Source: DATLZU01 sp035573855 (lineage in GTDB: Bacteria; Nitrospirota; Nitrospiria; Nitrospirales; Nitrospiraceae). Taken from it: a stretch of 64,000 nucleotides of DNA. Positions 8,751-17,759 of the stretch are shown piece after piece (within the stretch, counting starts at the first letter, position 1; every line of letters begins with the position of its first letter). The position numbers were made by a program, and so were the translations under genes. A model generated the notes under the pieces. That model made no database searches, was not told where the DNA came from, and worked only from the letters and a program-made list of their open reading frames with translations. Location of the stretch: contig DATLZU010000057.1 in assembly GCA_035573855.1 (NCBI GenBank), positions 1 to 64,000 on the forward strand. Reading direction: 5' to 3'.

Positions 8751-9686
8751 TCAATGACGTTGGGTTTCCACCATCGGCTCGATTTCTTTTTTCACTTCGT
8801 CCGTCACGCTGTATCGGTTGTACGGATGGTCCAAGACTTCGTTGGCATAGAGCCGTCCCGTCGGGGCCGGAACCACCAGGCGGGTTTCGACCGTCTGTTT
8901 GGGACCGACGGTCACGGTTTGCGTGATCACGGTCCGAATGTACGGATGCCAAACGGCCAACGAGTAGGTGCCCGGCGGCACATCCGTGATGGTGAACCGG
9001 CCCTGTTCGTCGGTCTTGGCAAAGTACGGGTTCTGGACGGCCAGTCCCCAGCTTTCCATGTACGCGTGGAAGCCGCATTGCATGACGAAGATCCGCCGGC
9101 CCTTGCTCAAATTGACCAATTGCTTCATGGGCGCGCCGGCCATGTGTTTGTGGTACAGGGCGGCTTCGCTGCGATCTTTGAAGTTCCGTGGATGCCGGGT
9201 GTTCATCGGCAGCGGCACGTTGAACAGCACGCGCGCTCCCAAGTGAGAGGTCTCATAGGCCTGAATGTCGTGCATGACCGGGTCCATATTGACCACGGTG
9301 ACCGATTGATTGTCTCGCACGACCGTGGTGAACGGGAGAAAGAGACAATCTTTCGCCTGGATTTGGGGCACGCTGTGGTCGGGAAAGGGCTTGCCCTTCT
9401 CGACTCCCTCCAGATACACCACCACGTCGCGAAACTCGCCCGCGGGCCCGACGTCGAAGGGTTGCAGAATACGCCAGCCCTGTCCGTCGGAAACGCGCCC
9501 GCAGTACAACGGATCAGGCAAGGTGGTGAGGTTGTAGCCTTTCGGCTTGGGGACCTTCCCATCAAAGATCACGGTGCCGACGATGGCGCCTCCCTCCGGC
9601 ACCGGAACTTCTTCGTAGGCCCACGCTGCCCCCGCTAAGCCGCTCATCACCGCCACGAACACCGCTCGCGTGAACACTCCCATCAC
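8751..9686 (-). CDS. Periplasmic cupredoxin-like protein with carboxypeptidase-regulatory fold
   Basis: A 311-residue exported protein with a signal peptide ending near AGAAWAYEE. The middle contains CGFHAYM, a CxxHxxM arrangement like the copper-binding loop of cupredoxins, with a possible upstream His in MDPVMHDIQAYE. This runs into NPYFAKTDEQGRFTITDVPPGTYSLAVWHP, a carboxypeptidase regulatory-like (transthyretin-like) beta domain. This pairing is common in periplasmic proteins near respiratory genes. A role as a copper electron carrier is inferred only. An ATG with GGAGGGGTG just upstream fixes the start. It is transcribed in the same direction as the hyf-like operon, 170 bases upstream. 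Confidence 0.72.
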   Translation of the reverse strand: MMGVFTRAVFVAVMSGLAGAAWAYEEVPVPEGGAIVGTVIFDGKVPKPKGYNLTTLPDPLYCGRVSDGQGWRILQPFDVGPAGEFRDVVVYLEGVEKGKPFPDHSVPQIQAKDCLFLPFTTVVRDNQSVTVVNMDPVMHDIQAYETSHLGARVLFNVPLPMNTRHPRNFKDRSEAALYHKHMAGAPMKQLVNLSKGRRIFVMQCGFHAYMESWGLAVQNPYFAKTDEQGRFTITDVPPGTYSLAVWHPYIRTVITQTVTVGPKQTVETRLVVPAPTGRLYANEVLDHPYNRYSVTDEVKKEIEPMVETQRH

Positions 9687-10342
9687 ACCCCTCCTTGCAA
9701 CTCCTCATGCGTGATCTTGCCGCTTGCTGTTGGCTGTTCGCTGCTCACTATGGGCTCATCTTGCTACTTCGAGCACGGAGAGACCTTTCTTCAGTCCGAC
9801 GACGCCCTCTCCCGCGAGAGTCAGAACAAAGTCGGTTTCATGATCCCATCGCGCGGGAAGCCAAGCCGTGAAAGGGGGCACGACGCCGCCTCTCTGCAAT
9901 CCACCATTCCGGTGAAGCCGCCAGGCGGTCAGGATCCCCCATGGTCCCACCACCGCACGTGATCGCCGCTCAGAAACAGCGTGTCATAGAGGGCCGACAA
10001 GAACTCCCGTCCCGCATGCGGGAGTACGAGGTTCCCGCTCAGATCTCTACCTCCATTTCTGACCATCGTCACGCGAAGCCCGGGATGATTCGTCGTGACC
10101 CGGCCAGTCTCAGCGTTCCATCGCACCACGGCCGTGTGCCCCGTGGAAGCTGGACAATGAGCATGTCCATGGCCATGTCACCCCGAAGGCCATCGGTGTA
10201 TTTTTTTCCTGTTTCTCTTCTTTCCCGCCGAAAGCTGTCTTCACGGATTTTTGCACGTTTCCCGCTTTTTCTCCGTTGTCGATCGGATGAACGCCGAGCC
10301 GCTTCGGCCGCCACAAAAACCGAATCCCGGCCCATTCACGGT
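9687..10342. other. Gap with no confident gene; degraded reading frames on minus strand
   Basis: Two overlapping minus-strand frames, 9929-10129 (contains VRWNAETGRVTTNHPG) and 9756-9953 (contains LTAWRLHRNGG and WLPARWDHETDFVLTLAGEG), read like consecutive parts of one protein split by a frameshift. A third frame upstream supplies a plausible start (MDMLIVQLPRGTR). I recognise no family. It could be a decayed small gene or two overlapping small genes. The stretch at 9717-9750 has a TGCTGTTGGCTGTTCGCTGC tract typical of the dispersed intergenic repeats in this window. Confidence 0.3.
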
Positions 10343-10627
10343 CTACGCCGAATGCGCTTTACTGAACCCTCCCGGGTCCGACCGGACGTAGATCAATTCC
10401 ACTTCCATTCCGTGGAGGTTATGGTGATAGGTCAACTCCACAAACTCACCTGCCCGGATATCGGCCAAAGCGATACGCCGAACTCCCCGAGCGATAAGCG
10501 TCCGGGGCGATACGCTGGCATGGACCCTGAGGTCAGCGTGCCGACTCGGCCTCGTCCTGATCACGATTTCACCGGAACCATCCGGATGATTGCCTACGGT
10601 CTCCACGGTTCCCCAGGTCGTCGGCAT
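10343..10627 (-). CDS. Small beta-type protein of unknown function
   Basis: A 94-residue protein starting at MPTTWGTVETVG, with GGAG 7 bases before the ATG at 10627. It has alternating hydrophobic strands and the sequence RIALADIRAGEFVELTYHH. The same pattern (GT, then IVI, then TLADLIVGDWI) is found in the protein at 16976-17233, so the two look like members of one small family, possibly an SH3/OB-like barrel. It lies 14 bases after a TPR mini-protein and is likely cotranscribed with it. Function unknown. Confidence 0.6.
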   Translation of the reverse strand: MPTTWGTVETVGNHPDGSGEIVIRTRPSRHADLRVHASVSPRTLIARGVRRIALADIRAGEFVELTYHHNLHGMEVELIYVRSDPGGFSKAHSA

Positions 10628-10641
10628 AGCCAGCTCCGCAT

Positions 10642-10881
10642 TCAGCAGGTGCGCGGGAGCCCCCGCGCCAGCTTTTCCCTGCACCGCGCGACGCCTTCCC
10701 AGGCCTCGAGATGATTCGGGTTGCAGGCCAAGACCGCCTTCCAGTGACACAGCGCCTCCTCCGGCCGGCCCAGTTCTTCCAGCAGATTCGCCAACTCGCA
10801 GCGAGTCGCGAGATCGGTCGGGCAGACGACGACCGCATCTTGCAATCGACGAAGTCGGATGCTCCGTTCTCCGGCCGTCAC
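10642..10881 (-). CDS. TPR mini-protein
   Basis: Starts at a GTG (10881) preceded by GGAGGAG, giving 79 residues. It carries about two tetratricopeptide helical pairs: CPTDLATRCELANLLEELGRPEEAL and NPNHLEAWEGVARCREKLARG. The spacing of Leu, Ala, Gly and Pro matches TPR consensus positions. It is probably a cytoplasmic protein-binding adaptor. A similar small TPR-like protein sits at 17418-17735, also near a member of the 10343-10627 family, suggesting a repeated two-gene module. Confidence 0.6.
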   Translation of the reverse strand: MTAGERSIRLRRLQDAVVVCPTDLATRCELANLLEELGRPEEALCHWKAVLACNPNHLEAWEGVARCREKLARGLPRTC

Positions 10882-11007
10882 CGATTGCTCCTCCTGCTGA
10901 TCCGGCCGTAGCGATAGCGGCGCTTGCGACGCCTCCGTTCCTCGCTCTCCCATCGAGCCCATCCCGAATCGTACGGGTGTCCAGTCGAGCGACTCCCCCT
11001 ACGGTTC

Positions 11008-11184
11008 CTACGCCATCAACGGGTTGACCGACTCCACGCTGTGGTTGGCCCGGACCTGCGTCCCGGTGAATCGGACGGTCTTCCCGTCTTTCGGCATGGC
11101 GATCCTGAGTTCTTTCCGAACCTTGCGGAAGATGTCGATGACATGGTCCATCTCCCTCACATCCAAGTCCTGCAGGCTGACCAT
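11008..11184 (-). CDS. Small hypothetical protein
   Basis: A 58-residue frame beginning MVSLQDLDVREMDHVIDIF, with GAGGA a few bases before the ATG. It ends with RFTGTQVRANHSVESVNPLMA. A longer version could start at a TTG at 11241. Composition is balanced and charged, unlike the arginine/serine-rich shadow frames around it, so it is probably real. No family recognised. It precedes the TPR mini-protein in the same direction. Confidence 0.42.
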   Translation of the reverse strand: MVSLQDLDVREMDHVIDIFRKVRKELRIAMPKDGKTVRFTGTQVRANHSVESVNPLMA

Positions 11185-11367
11185 GGCGTCCTCGTGGCTA
11201 TCGTGACAGAAGGCAACGGTGAGGCAGTTCGTTCCCAGCAACGTTCGGCCGATCGACCGCCGAGGTCATGGCGTTGTCCTGCGCGCCTCTCTCTTAAGGA
11301 GTCGGTTTGCCCAGCAAGGTCGGTGCCACGAAGATTGGTGGGCATGGTTACGTGGACACGCGAAGAA

Positions 11368-11703
11368 CTACCGAGGGTTAGACGAGACCGGCGGGGCGGA
11401 TCGTTCCGATGACGCCGCTCGATCCCTTCCGCCGCGCAGAAACTGCACCCTCGCGGGATTCTCTACGGCGCGCAGGCGGTTCGCCGCGACGTCGCTCTCG
11501 CCGTTCTGCTGTTTCAAACGCCACAGCAGGCGGACGTCGCGGAGCACGGCGTACGCGGCGACCAGCATGACCAGCGCGATGAGGAGATTGAGCTGGAGCC
11601 CCCACGTCGCGCTGGCGGCCACAGCCGCGACCGCGATCACCGCGCAGACGATCTCCAACGTCCCCACCTGTTTTTCACGATTTTTTGTGTTCTTCCTCAC
11701 CAT
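11368..11703 (-). CDS. Small two-helix membrane protein
   Basis: An 111-residue protein with a basic N-terminus (MVRKNTKNREKQ), two adjacent hydrophobic helices (about residues 16-33 and 38-55) and a charged cytoplasmic tail rich in Arg. GGAGG lies 5 bases before the ATG at 11703. No family is recognised. The topology predicts both ends in the cytoplasm. It belongs to a string of small minus-strand genes between the TPR protein and the zinc ribbon protein. Confidence 0.55.
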   Translation of the reverse strand: MVRKNTKNREKQVGTLEIVCAVIAVAAVAASATWGLQLNLLIALVMLVAAYAVLRDVRLLWRLKQQNGESDVAANRLRAVENPARVQFLRGGRDRAASSERSAPPVSSNPR

Positions 11704-11836
11704 GTGCGCCTCCCGATCGGATCACATTGCCACAGCCGGTCATCGCATGGCTGGCGTCGTCCGTGCTTGGGCTCTTGTTCACTCCACGGCGGCTGGACGT
11801 GACGCGTGTCGATTACACCGGTATCTGCCAAGCCCC

Positions 11837-11998
11837 TCAGCGAAGGGTGTCACGGAATAAAGCCACGATAGCGAGGACAGCTACCGAGATAATGGTCAGC
11901 GAAAAGGCGGATTCGGAAACCAAGTACGCCAAGGTCGCCGCCACTGCACCTGCCAGCAGCACCACTTCAAAGAGGCCAGGCTTGACTTGTGGGGCCAT
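11837..11998 (-). CDS. Very small two-helix membrane protein
   Basis: A 53-residue frame, MAPQVKPGLFEVVLLAG onwards, ending LFRDTLR. It consists of two hydrophobic helices joined by a short SESAF turn and ends with a positively charged tail. It is 12 bases downstream of the stop of the tandem zinc ribbon gene (12011-12355), so they are likely cotranscribed. Strong hydrophobic periodicity and the absence of an alternative gene support it. Ribosome site is weak. Function unknown. Confidence 0.5.
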   Translation of the reverse strand: MAPQVKPGLFEVVLLAGAVAATLAYLVSESAFSLTIISVAVLAIVALFRDTLR

Positions 11999-12010
11999 GA
12001 AGATTCCGCG

Positions 12011-12355
12011 CTATTTTTGAGCGAATCCCACGGCTTTTCCGCGCGAGTCCATGAGTTGTTCATGACAGCGACGGCAGACCATGCCGGTGGTCTCCGAATC
12101 GAACAGCAACACCGGTGCGAGTCGCCGGCACCGGGGACATCGCACCGGCCTGGTCCTGCCCGATACGGCTCCCCGGAGGTCCCTGGCAATCGCCGCGGCC
12201 TCTCCGCGAACACGCATCAGCGCCTCGTGGCAGTGGGTGCAGACCATCCCGACGGCCCGCGAATCAAAAAGGAGCACCGCGGCTGCCCGCCGGCATCGTG
12301 GACACCGCACCGGTTTCGCATGGCGGGCCGCCTCATATGATTTATCCAACCTCAT
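12011..12355 (-). CDS. Tandem zinc-ribbon protein
   Basis: A 114-residue protein made of two near-identical units of about 53 residues. Each reads PVRCPRCRR, then VLLFDS, then GMVC..CHE.LM..RG. Each unit therefore has a CxxC and a second CxxCH pair, predicted to bind one zinc. This is an internal duplication of a domain that appears singly in small genes at 16272-16454, 17760-17933 and 17926-18117. Likely a nucleic-acid or protein-binding zinc ribbon. No enzymatic domain is attached. Confidence 0.7.
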   Translation of the reverse strand: MRLDKSYEAARHAKPVRCPRCRRAAAVLLFDSRAVGMVCTHCHEALMRVRGEAAAIARDLRGAVSGRTRPVRCPRCRRLAPVLLFDSETTGMVCRRCHEQLMDSRGKAVGFAQK

Positions 12356-12467
12356 GGCTCCCTAAGCATAGCCAGCAGCGGATAGCTGGCAGCCAATCGT
12401 CGTGTGCGCCGCTCGCTGTTTGGTCTTCAATCCTCACCGGGAGCGGGTGCACGAAGGAGACACCGAA

Positions 12468-13103
12468 CTAGCCCTTGCGACTCGCGACCTTTTTCCCGCT
12501 CTTGGCCTTCTCAATGGCTTGCTGAATTTCATCGGAGACTGATGCACCCTTGTCCTTGAGCGATTTGGCCTGTGCTTCCGCGCCCGCGTAGTCGCCCTTC
12601 TCGATGAGCTGGTGAACCGCCCCAAGGCTTTCTTCCAAGCCGCTCAGATCATGTTTGATGGACTCCACCGCAGCCCGGTCCTTTCCGACCGGCGCCTTCG
12701 CCAGCAACTCCTTGGCCGTCGCCACCGCTTGCTGCGCCTCTTTCTCCACGGTCAGCGCGGCCGTCTTTGCGGCTTCTTTGTTGGCGGCGGCTTTGGTCTC
12801 CACTTGTTTGCCTTCCTCGGCCACGCGGGCCAGCATCCGGTCGGCGTCGGCGTAGGACCTGAAGATCGCCATGGCCTTCTCTTGTTTTGCCAGCTCCTCC
12901 TTCGCCAGGGCGAATTCCTGTTCGAGCTTCGCGAAGTCCTCCTTCGCATACTCAGGGGCCCCGGCGGAGCGTGCCGCCTCCACGGCCTTCTGTGCCGCCT
13001 CCAGGCGCTCGGTGGGCGGTTGGGCGCAGCCAGCCGCTAGGAGAACCACCGCCACCCCTGCGATGATGCCCGCGACGCTCAAACGGAAACCAGATCGTCT
13101 CAT
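12468..13103 (-). CDS. Helical envelope lipoprotein
   Basis: About 211 residues starting at MRRSGFRL (8 bases after AGGAGG; an upstream ATG at 13109 is too close to that site). The signal peptide ends in a lipobox, VVLLAAGC, so the mature N-terminus would be a lipidated Cys. The rest is almost entirely Ala/Glu/Lys-rich helix with heptad character, probably a coiled coil in the periplasm, similar to DUF4398-type lipoproteins. It ends in a basic KSGKKVASRKG tail. A role in envelope structure is inferred. Confidence 0.68.
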   Translation of the reverse strand: MRRSGFRLSVAGIIAGVAVVLLAAGCAQPPTERLEAAQKAVEAARSAGAPEYAKEDFAKLEQEFALAKEELAKQEKAMAIFRSYADADRMLARVAEEGKQVETKAAANKEAAKTAALTVEKEAQQAVATAKELLAKAPVGKDRAAVESIKHDLSGLEESLGAVHQLIEKGDYAGAEAQAKSLKDKGASVSDEIQQAIEKAKSGKKVASRKG

Positions 13104-13109
13104 GGACAT

Positions 13110-13411
13110 GCCCTCCTTTCGCTCGCCCTCGGCGTCCGGCCTCTCTCGCCTGTTATTGCAGGCGGAGTGCCGAAGCCGCGCCGACGAATGACTTCTATGA
13201 ATATCGAGGGCTTATGGTATGAACGTGGAGGGACGAGGGAACGGATCGCTTTATCGCACCCCGAGCCGTGCAAGAACTGCAGATGCCGATGCGTTGTTGA
13301 TGCTGCGGAGCGGCGGAACTTGCAGATGGGATGGGCTCCGTCACCGCCCTCGGGTTACCGTTCGAGATGTGCGAATTCGGCGGACGGATCAACGGGGGAT
13401 GGGGAAACGCG
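13110..13411. other. Gap without a supported gene
   Basis: About 300 bases between the lipoprotein start and the NtrC-type stop. Short frames exist on both strands, but all have shadow-like composition. No promoter, hairpin or RNA gene could be recognised with confidence. Confidence 0.4.
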
Positions 13412-14773
13412 TCAGTCTCGTATTCCGTACTCCTTGATCTTGTATTGCAGCGCGCGCAGGCTGATTCCCAACAGTTTCGCGGCCCTTTCCCGGTGATTCG
13501 TCACCTCGGCCAAGGTGCGTCGGATCACTTCCCGTTCAATCTGCTCGAGCGAGCTGCCCAACGTGATCACCATGGTCCGGGCGTCTTCCTTGCTCGCTTG
13601 AATGTCTTCCGGCAGATGCTGCGGCTGAATGGTTTTCTCACGCACCGTGACGACCAACCGCTCGACGAGGTTGCGCAGTTGCCGAATATTCCCCGGCCAC
13701 GCGTACAGCCGCAGCAACCGCATCGCCTCGCGCGACATCTCCTTGGGCTCCCGGTTGTGCCGCGCAGCGAATTCGTGGAGAAAGTGTTCGATCAGCAGCG
13801 GAACGTCGTCCCCCCGCTCGCGCAACGGCGGGAGCTTGATGGGCACCACGTTCAATCGATAATAGAGATCTTCGCGGAACTCGCCTCGCTTGACGGCCTC
13901 CTCCAGGTTCCGGTTGGTCGCGGCGATGATCCGCGTGTCCACCGTGATCACCTTGGTCCCGCCGAGCCGGCGAAACTCTTTGGATTCCAACACCCGCAGA
14001 AAGTCGACCTGAGACTTCAGGGACAACTCGCCCACTTCGTCGAGCAACAGCGTGCCCCCGTCGGCCAGCTCAAACCGGCCGACCTTGGTCGCCATGGCTC
14101 CGGTAAATGCCCCTTTTTCATAGCCGAACAACTCGCTTTCGAAGAGGTTCTCCGGCAGGGCTCCGCAATTCAACGTGATAAAGGGCCCGTCCGTCCTCGC
14201 GCTTTTGTGATGGATCGCCCGGGCAACAAGTTCCTTGCCGGTTCCACTTTCCCCAGTGAGCAAGACGGTCACGTCGCTTCCGGCCACCAAATCGACTAAT
14301 TCGTATACGCGCTGCATGGGCTCGCTCGCGCCGATCATTTGTTCGAAACGCGTCCGCGCCTCCAGGCGATCCCGAAGCCGTTGGTTTTCAGCTGCCAAAA
14401 AGTGGCGTTCGAGCGCCTTCTCGACCACGACGGGGAATCGTTCCCGATCAATGGGCTTGGTCAGATAGTCGTACGCGCCCAACCGCATCGCCTCCACGGC
14501 CGTATCAATGGAGCCGTAGGCGGTCATCACGACGACTTCTGTGTCCGGCCACGCGCCTTTCAGGCGGCGCAGGAACTCCATGCCTCCGATCCCCGGCATC
14601 TTCAGGTCGGTGATCACCAGATCAGCCTTGGCTTCTTCCAGACGCGCCAGCGCTTCTTCCCCGGTCCCGACCCCGCATACGCGGTGGCCCTTCTTTTCCA
14701 GCATGGTCACCAGCGCGTTGCGAATGTTGATCTCGTCGTCCACGACGAGGATGTCAGCTATCGGTTTCATCAT
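13412..14773 (-). CDS. NtrC-family sigma54 response regulator
   Basis: 453 residues in the standard order: receiver domain (1-120; phospho-acceptor Asp in LVITDLKMPG, Lys in YLTKPI), AAA+ domain (about 145-385; Walker A GESGTGKE, GAFTGA loop in GYEKGAFTGAM, Walker B LLLDEVGE, AATNRNLEEAV) and a Fis-type helix-turn-helix (RAAKLLGISLRALQYKIKEYG). The intact GAFTGA loop supports real sigma54 contact. It overlaps the kinase gene at 14770-16164 by 4 bases (ATGA), so they form a classical kinase/regulator pair. Signal and target genes are not evident. Confidence 0.92.
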   Translation of the reverse strand: MMKPIADILVVDDEINIRNALVTMLEKKGHRVCGVGTGEEALARLEEAKADLVITDLKMPGIGGMEFLRRLKGAWPDTEVVVMTAYGSIDTAVEAMRLGAYDYLTKPIDRERFPVVVEKALERHFLAAENQRLRDRLEARTRFEQMIGASEPMQRVYELVDLVAGSDVTVLLTGESGTGKELVARAIHHKSARTDGPFITLNCGALPENLFESELFGYEKGAFTGAMATKVGRFELADGGTLLLDEVGELSLKSQVDFLRVLESKEFRRLGGTKVITVDTRIIAATNRNLEEAVKRGEFREDLYYRLNVVPIKLPPLRERGDDVPLLIEHFLHEFAARHNREPKEMSREAMRLLRLYAWPGNIRQLRNLVERLVVTVREKTIQPQHLPEDIQASKEDARTMVITLGSSLEQIEREVIRRTLAEVTNHRERAAKLLGISLRALQYKIKEYGIRD

Positions 14774-16164
14774 TCCGCCGTCACCGCCTCAGGCCGGCCC
14801 ACAGCCGCCGGAAACTTCATCACGACCGTCGCGCCGTTTCCCGGTTCGCTGGCGACCTCGATCGTGCCAGCATGGTCCTGGACAATCCGATAGGCGATCG
14901 CCAGACCGAGTCCGCTCCCGGTCGGTTTCGTGGTGTAGAACGGTTCGAACAGCCGCGCCAACTCTTCCTTCTTAATCCCCACTCCCGTGTCCCTGATGGA
15001 GATCTCGACCCACGGTTTCCCGTCCACCTCGCGCCGGAGGGCGCTGACCCGGCAGACGCCGCCTTCCGGCATGGCATGAAAGGCGTTGATCACGACATTC
15101 ACCAGGACTTGGCTGATCTGCGTCTCATCGCCCAGCACGGGTGGCAAGCCTTCTTCGATGACTCGCTCGACGCGGATCTTGCGCTCCTCCGCCTCGAACT
15201 GCATGAGCATCAAAATGTGTGCGATCAGGGTCCTCACATCCACTTCACGGAGGCTGGGGGCTCCGGGTCGGGCGAATTTCATAAAGTTGTCCAGGATCGC
15301 GGACAACCGCCGGCATTCCGCGTTGAGCACGTGCAAATAATGCGCGGCCTGCGGACCCAACGCCGCTTTGTCCTTCAATTCCTCTTCCAGCAGATGCAGG
15401 TTCAAATCCATCGCGCTAAGCGGATTCCGCAACTCGTGCGCCATCCCGGCCGACAAGGTGTGCAAGGCCGCGAGCTTTTCGGCAACGCGGACACGTCGTT
15501 CCAGCGCCAGCCACTCGGTGACGTCCTGGGCTTGCAGAATGACACCGGCGGGTCGGCCGTCGTCCCCGGTCAATTCCGCCGTGCTGACGCGGATAGTCCG
15601 AGCAAGCCCATCACCTCGCTCATACGGCAAATCCTGTTGACTCACGTACCGGTGGTTCCGCAACGCCCCGTCGAGTACCGTGCGGATCGTCTCGCCTTCG
15701 GTGAAGACGGACGCGTAGGAATTGCCGAGCAAGCCAGACGAGGAACGCTTCAACACCGCTTCGGCGGTCGGGTTGACGGCCGTGATGACTCCGTCGCGGT
15801 TCACCGTGAGCACCCCGGTCGGGATGCTCTGCAGGATATTCCGCGCGAGGCCTTTCACTTCTTCGAGGGTCCGCCTGGTGCTGTGATAGTGCAGAAACGT
15901 GATCACCGCGGCGATGCCGATCGCGCTGACCAGGAACAGGAGGACGGTCACCGCGATCAGATCGCGGCGTGACTGCCAGAGCGCAGGAAACAGCTCCGTG
16001 GGAACCGACTTGCCTTCCGTAAGCCCGCGCAGGAGGAGTTTTTCGTGCTCCAAGCTGACGAGCAGGATGACGGAGACGGCGAGCGTCAGGATGATGAGAA
16101 CGGATGCGATCAGACGGAAGGGAATCCCGCGAAAGAGGGTCGTTTCGGGAACGGGCCGGAACAT
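14770..16164 (-). CDS. Membrane sensor histidine kinase
   Basis: 464 residues. Two transmembrane helices (about 17-37 and 69-90) flank a short periplasmic loop of roughly 30 residues, followed by a PAS domain (about 105-215, SIPTGVLTVNRDGVITAVN), a HisKA dimerisation domain (phospho-acceptor His in SAGMAHELRNPLSAM) and HATPase domain (NVVINAFHAMPEGG, DTGVGI, GSGLGLAI). The periplasmic loop is too small for a large sensor, so the membrane or PAS domain is the likely input. Transcribed first in a pair with the NtrC-type regulator just downstream. Confidence 0.9.
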   Translation of the reverse strand: MFRPVPETTLFRGIPFRLIASVLIILTLAVSVILLVSLEHEKLLLRGLTEGKSVPTELFPALWQSRRDLIAVTVLLFLVSAIGIAAVITFLHYHSTRRTLEEVKGLARNILQSIPTGVLTVNRDGVITAVNPTAEAVLKRSSSGLLGNSYASVFTEGETIRTVLDGALRNHRYVSQQDLPYERGDGLARTIRVSTAELTGDDGRPAGVILQAQDVTEWLALERRVRVAEKLAALHTLSAGMAHELRNPLSAMDLNLHLLEEELKDKAALGPQAAHYLHVLNAECRRLSAILDNFMKFARPGAPSLREVDVRTLIAHILMLMQFEAEERKIRVERVIEEGLPPVLGDETQISQVLVNVVINAFHAMPEGGVCRVSALRREVDGKPWVEISIRDTGVGIKKEELARLFEPFYTTKPTGSGLGLAIAYRIVQDHAGTIEVASEPGNGATVVMKFPAAVGRPEAVTAE

Positions 16165-16271
16165 CCTGATCGACCAGGGCTGAAGGTGAGGCTCACCGAT
16201 ATGCTAACACTACCCGACGACGCTGTATATCCCGGCGAACGTGCCGGGTGTCGGCGGGCTCCGGAGCCAGG

Positions 16272-16454
16272 TCAACGCCCCGACTTGGCGGGCCGACTGT
16301 GTCTTGCCCGTAATCGCGCCAGTTCCCGCCGGCACTCCGCGCAGAGTTCCTGCAAACTGAGGTCATCAAGAACCAGGGTTGACGCCCTCCGGGCGCACCG
16401 GTCGCAGTACCGCGCCGGCGTCTCTTCCGGCTCTGATGTCTCCACAATGTTCAT
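16272..16454 (-). CDS. Small zinc-ribbon protein
   Basis: 60 residues, beginning MNIVETSEPEETPARYCDRC. It has CDRC and CAEC pairs 22 residues apart, separated by a hydrophobic strand (TLVLDDLSLQEL), which fits a minimal zinc ribbon. AGGAGG is 10 bases upstream of the ATG. It ends in an Arg-rich tail. It resembles the other mini zinc ribbons here in the C..C, aliphatic, C..C layout. Function unknown. Confidence 0.6.
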   Translation of the reverse strand: MNIVETSEPEETPARYCDRCARRASTLVLDDLSLQELCAECRRELARLRARHSRPAKSGR

Positions 16455-16975
16455 TGAGTCAGCCCCTCCTTTTGGTTGGTTCCTCTCGTTGCCGTTGATC
16501 GATCAGATCCTCGCCGTCACCTCGGACGACGGCTCTCGCCCATACGAGATCGTTCACCTGGTCCCCGGCCTTCGCCTGCCGACTGGCCCGTCTGCGAGCG
16601 GATGGCCTTCCCAGAGCATGATAAGCAACTCTGATACCTCCCACGCGCAATCACCCCTACTGCCGATCCGTGCAAACAACCGATCGTTCAGCTTGAAGAA
16701 ATACGCTCCGCCGGCTCGCCCACGCCCGCTTTGTTCTCGCGACCGTGCTCACACCTGCAAAGATTGCACGTTCGCAGGGGACTGCTGCGGCGACGAGAGA
16801 GTCGGACACCGGCGCCCTTGCTTATGCACAGGGCTCCAAACTCCCTCGTTTCTCCGAGTTTTCCGCCGACTCCGGCCCTTTTTCATAGACCCCCCTTCTC
16901 AGCTACCGAGGCATGCTCTCTGCGTTCTGGTGAGGCTTGTCGATCAACACCGCCATCAGAAGGAGAGACGCAACT
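16455..16975. other. Gap of about 520 bases without a supported gene
   Basis: Frames on both strands are short or Arg/Ser-rich. A plus-strand frame contains CKDC and GDCCGD pairs around 16750-16790, which is suggestive of a cysteine-rich peptide, but it has no good start. The ribosome site of the divergent gene at 16976 (AAGGAGAG) marks the right end. Confidence 0.4.
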
Positions 16976-17233
16976 ATGGCAGCCGATACGCTTCAGAAAC
17001 GAACGGTCAAAAGGAGTTACAAGCTGCGGGGAACCCTCGTTGGGCTGGACCTGGTCCACCACACCATCGTGATTCAGCCCTCCGAGCACGACGGCAAGCG
17101 GGTTCGGCGCCTGGTCGTCAGGCCGGACAGCGAAATCCTGGCGGGCGATGAGCGCAAGACCCTAGCCGATCTGATCGTCGGAGACTGGATTTCCGCCCAG
17201 TTTGTGAAAAAGAAGGAGAACACGAGGTGCTGA
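16976..17233 (+). CDS. Small beta-type protein, paralogue of 10343-10627
   Basis: 85 residues from the ATG at 16976, which has AAGGAGAG about 8 bases upstream (a longer frame from 16937 lacks a site). Sequence highlights are YKLRGTLVGLDLVHHTIVI and KTLADLIVGDWISAQF, closely paralleling TWGTVETVG and IALADIRAGEFVEL in the protein at 10343-10627. It is likely a small barrel with a basic tail. One of few plus-strand genes here. Function unknown. Confidence 0.6.
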   Translation: MAADTLQKRTVKRSYKLRGTLVGLDLVHHTIVIQPSEHDGKRVRRLVVRPDSEILAGDERKTLADLIVGDWISAQFVKKKENTRC

Positions 17234-17417
17234 AGCGGCTGCCTATTCCAAGGGGGAATAGGCGCATCCTCTTCGCACCGGCCTAAGCAAGGCGAGATGA
17301 CTCCCGCGATCGGGAATGATCCGCTTTTGAAGAGGTCGTGAGATGACGTGTCGACGGTACGGCGGAATGAGTGGGTTGAAACGAGCCTATGCGTCGGTCG
17401 CGCCAGCGACGACCACG

Positions 17418-17735
17418 TTACTCCGAGTAGCGGCAGACATGACCCCACCAACGATGGCCACGGCTCTTGCGCCGTCGCCGAATCGCATGACGGACCCGTT
17501 CGAAGGCCAAGCGCCTTGCCAACGTCGCCATCCACGCTCCGGCGATCACATCGTCCGGCCGATGCGCCAGAATCCGCTCACATTCTTTGGCCGCCTGAAT
17601 ATGGCACCGGTTCGCCACCAACAGAAACAGCAGGTAATACCGGAGCTCAACACTGCCGGGCTGGCGGGTGATCAACCAGCGGAGCTTTGCCTCTTCATCA
17701 GCCAAGTGCATCTGATATTGGGTCTTCCGTCTCAC
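17418..17735 (-). CDS. TPR-like mini-protein
   Basis: 105 residues. The helical part (residues 10-75) shows TPR-like spacing: RQPGSVELRYYLLFLLVANRCHIQAAKECERILAHRPDD. A strongly basic C-terminus follows (RVRHAIRRRRKSRGHRWWGH), which could bind nucleic acid or membrane. It lies downstream of two overlapping zinc-ribbon genes in the same direction (25-base gap), suggesting one small operon. Similar in design to the TPR protein at 10642-10881. Confidence 0.55.
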   Translation of the reverse strand: MRRKTQYQMHLADEEAKLRWLITRQPGSVELRYYLLFLLVANRCHIQAAKECERILAHRPDDVIAGAWMATLARRLAFERVRHAIRRRRKSRGHRWWGHVCRYSE

Positions 17736-17759
17736 AAGATCACCTGATCTCTCTTGCCA

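Noticed and set aside
16459..16650. Minus-strand 63-codon frame MRVGGIRVAYHALGR
   Set aside because: Arg-rich, without a hydrophobic core or motif, and ends at the ribosome site of the zinc-ribbon gene.
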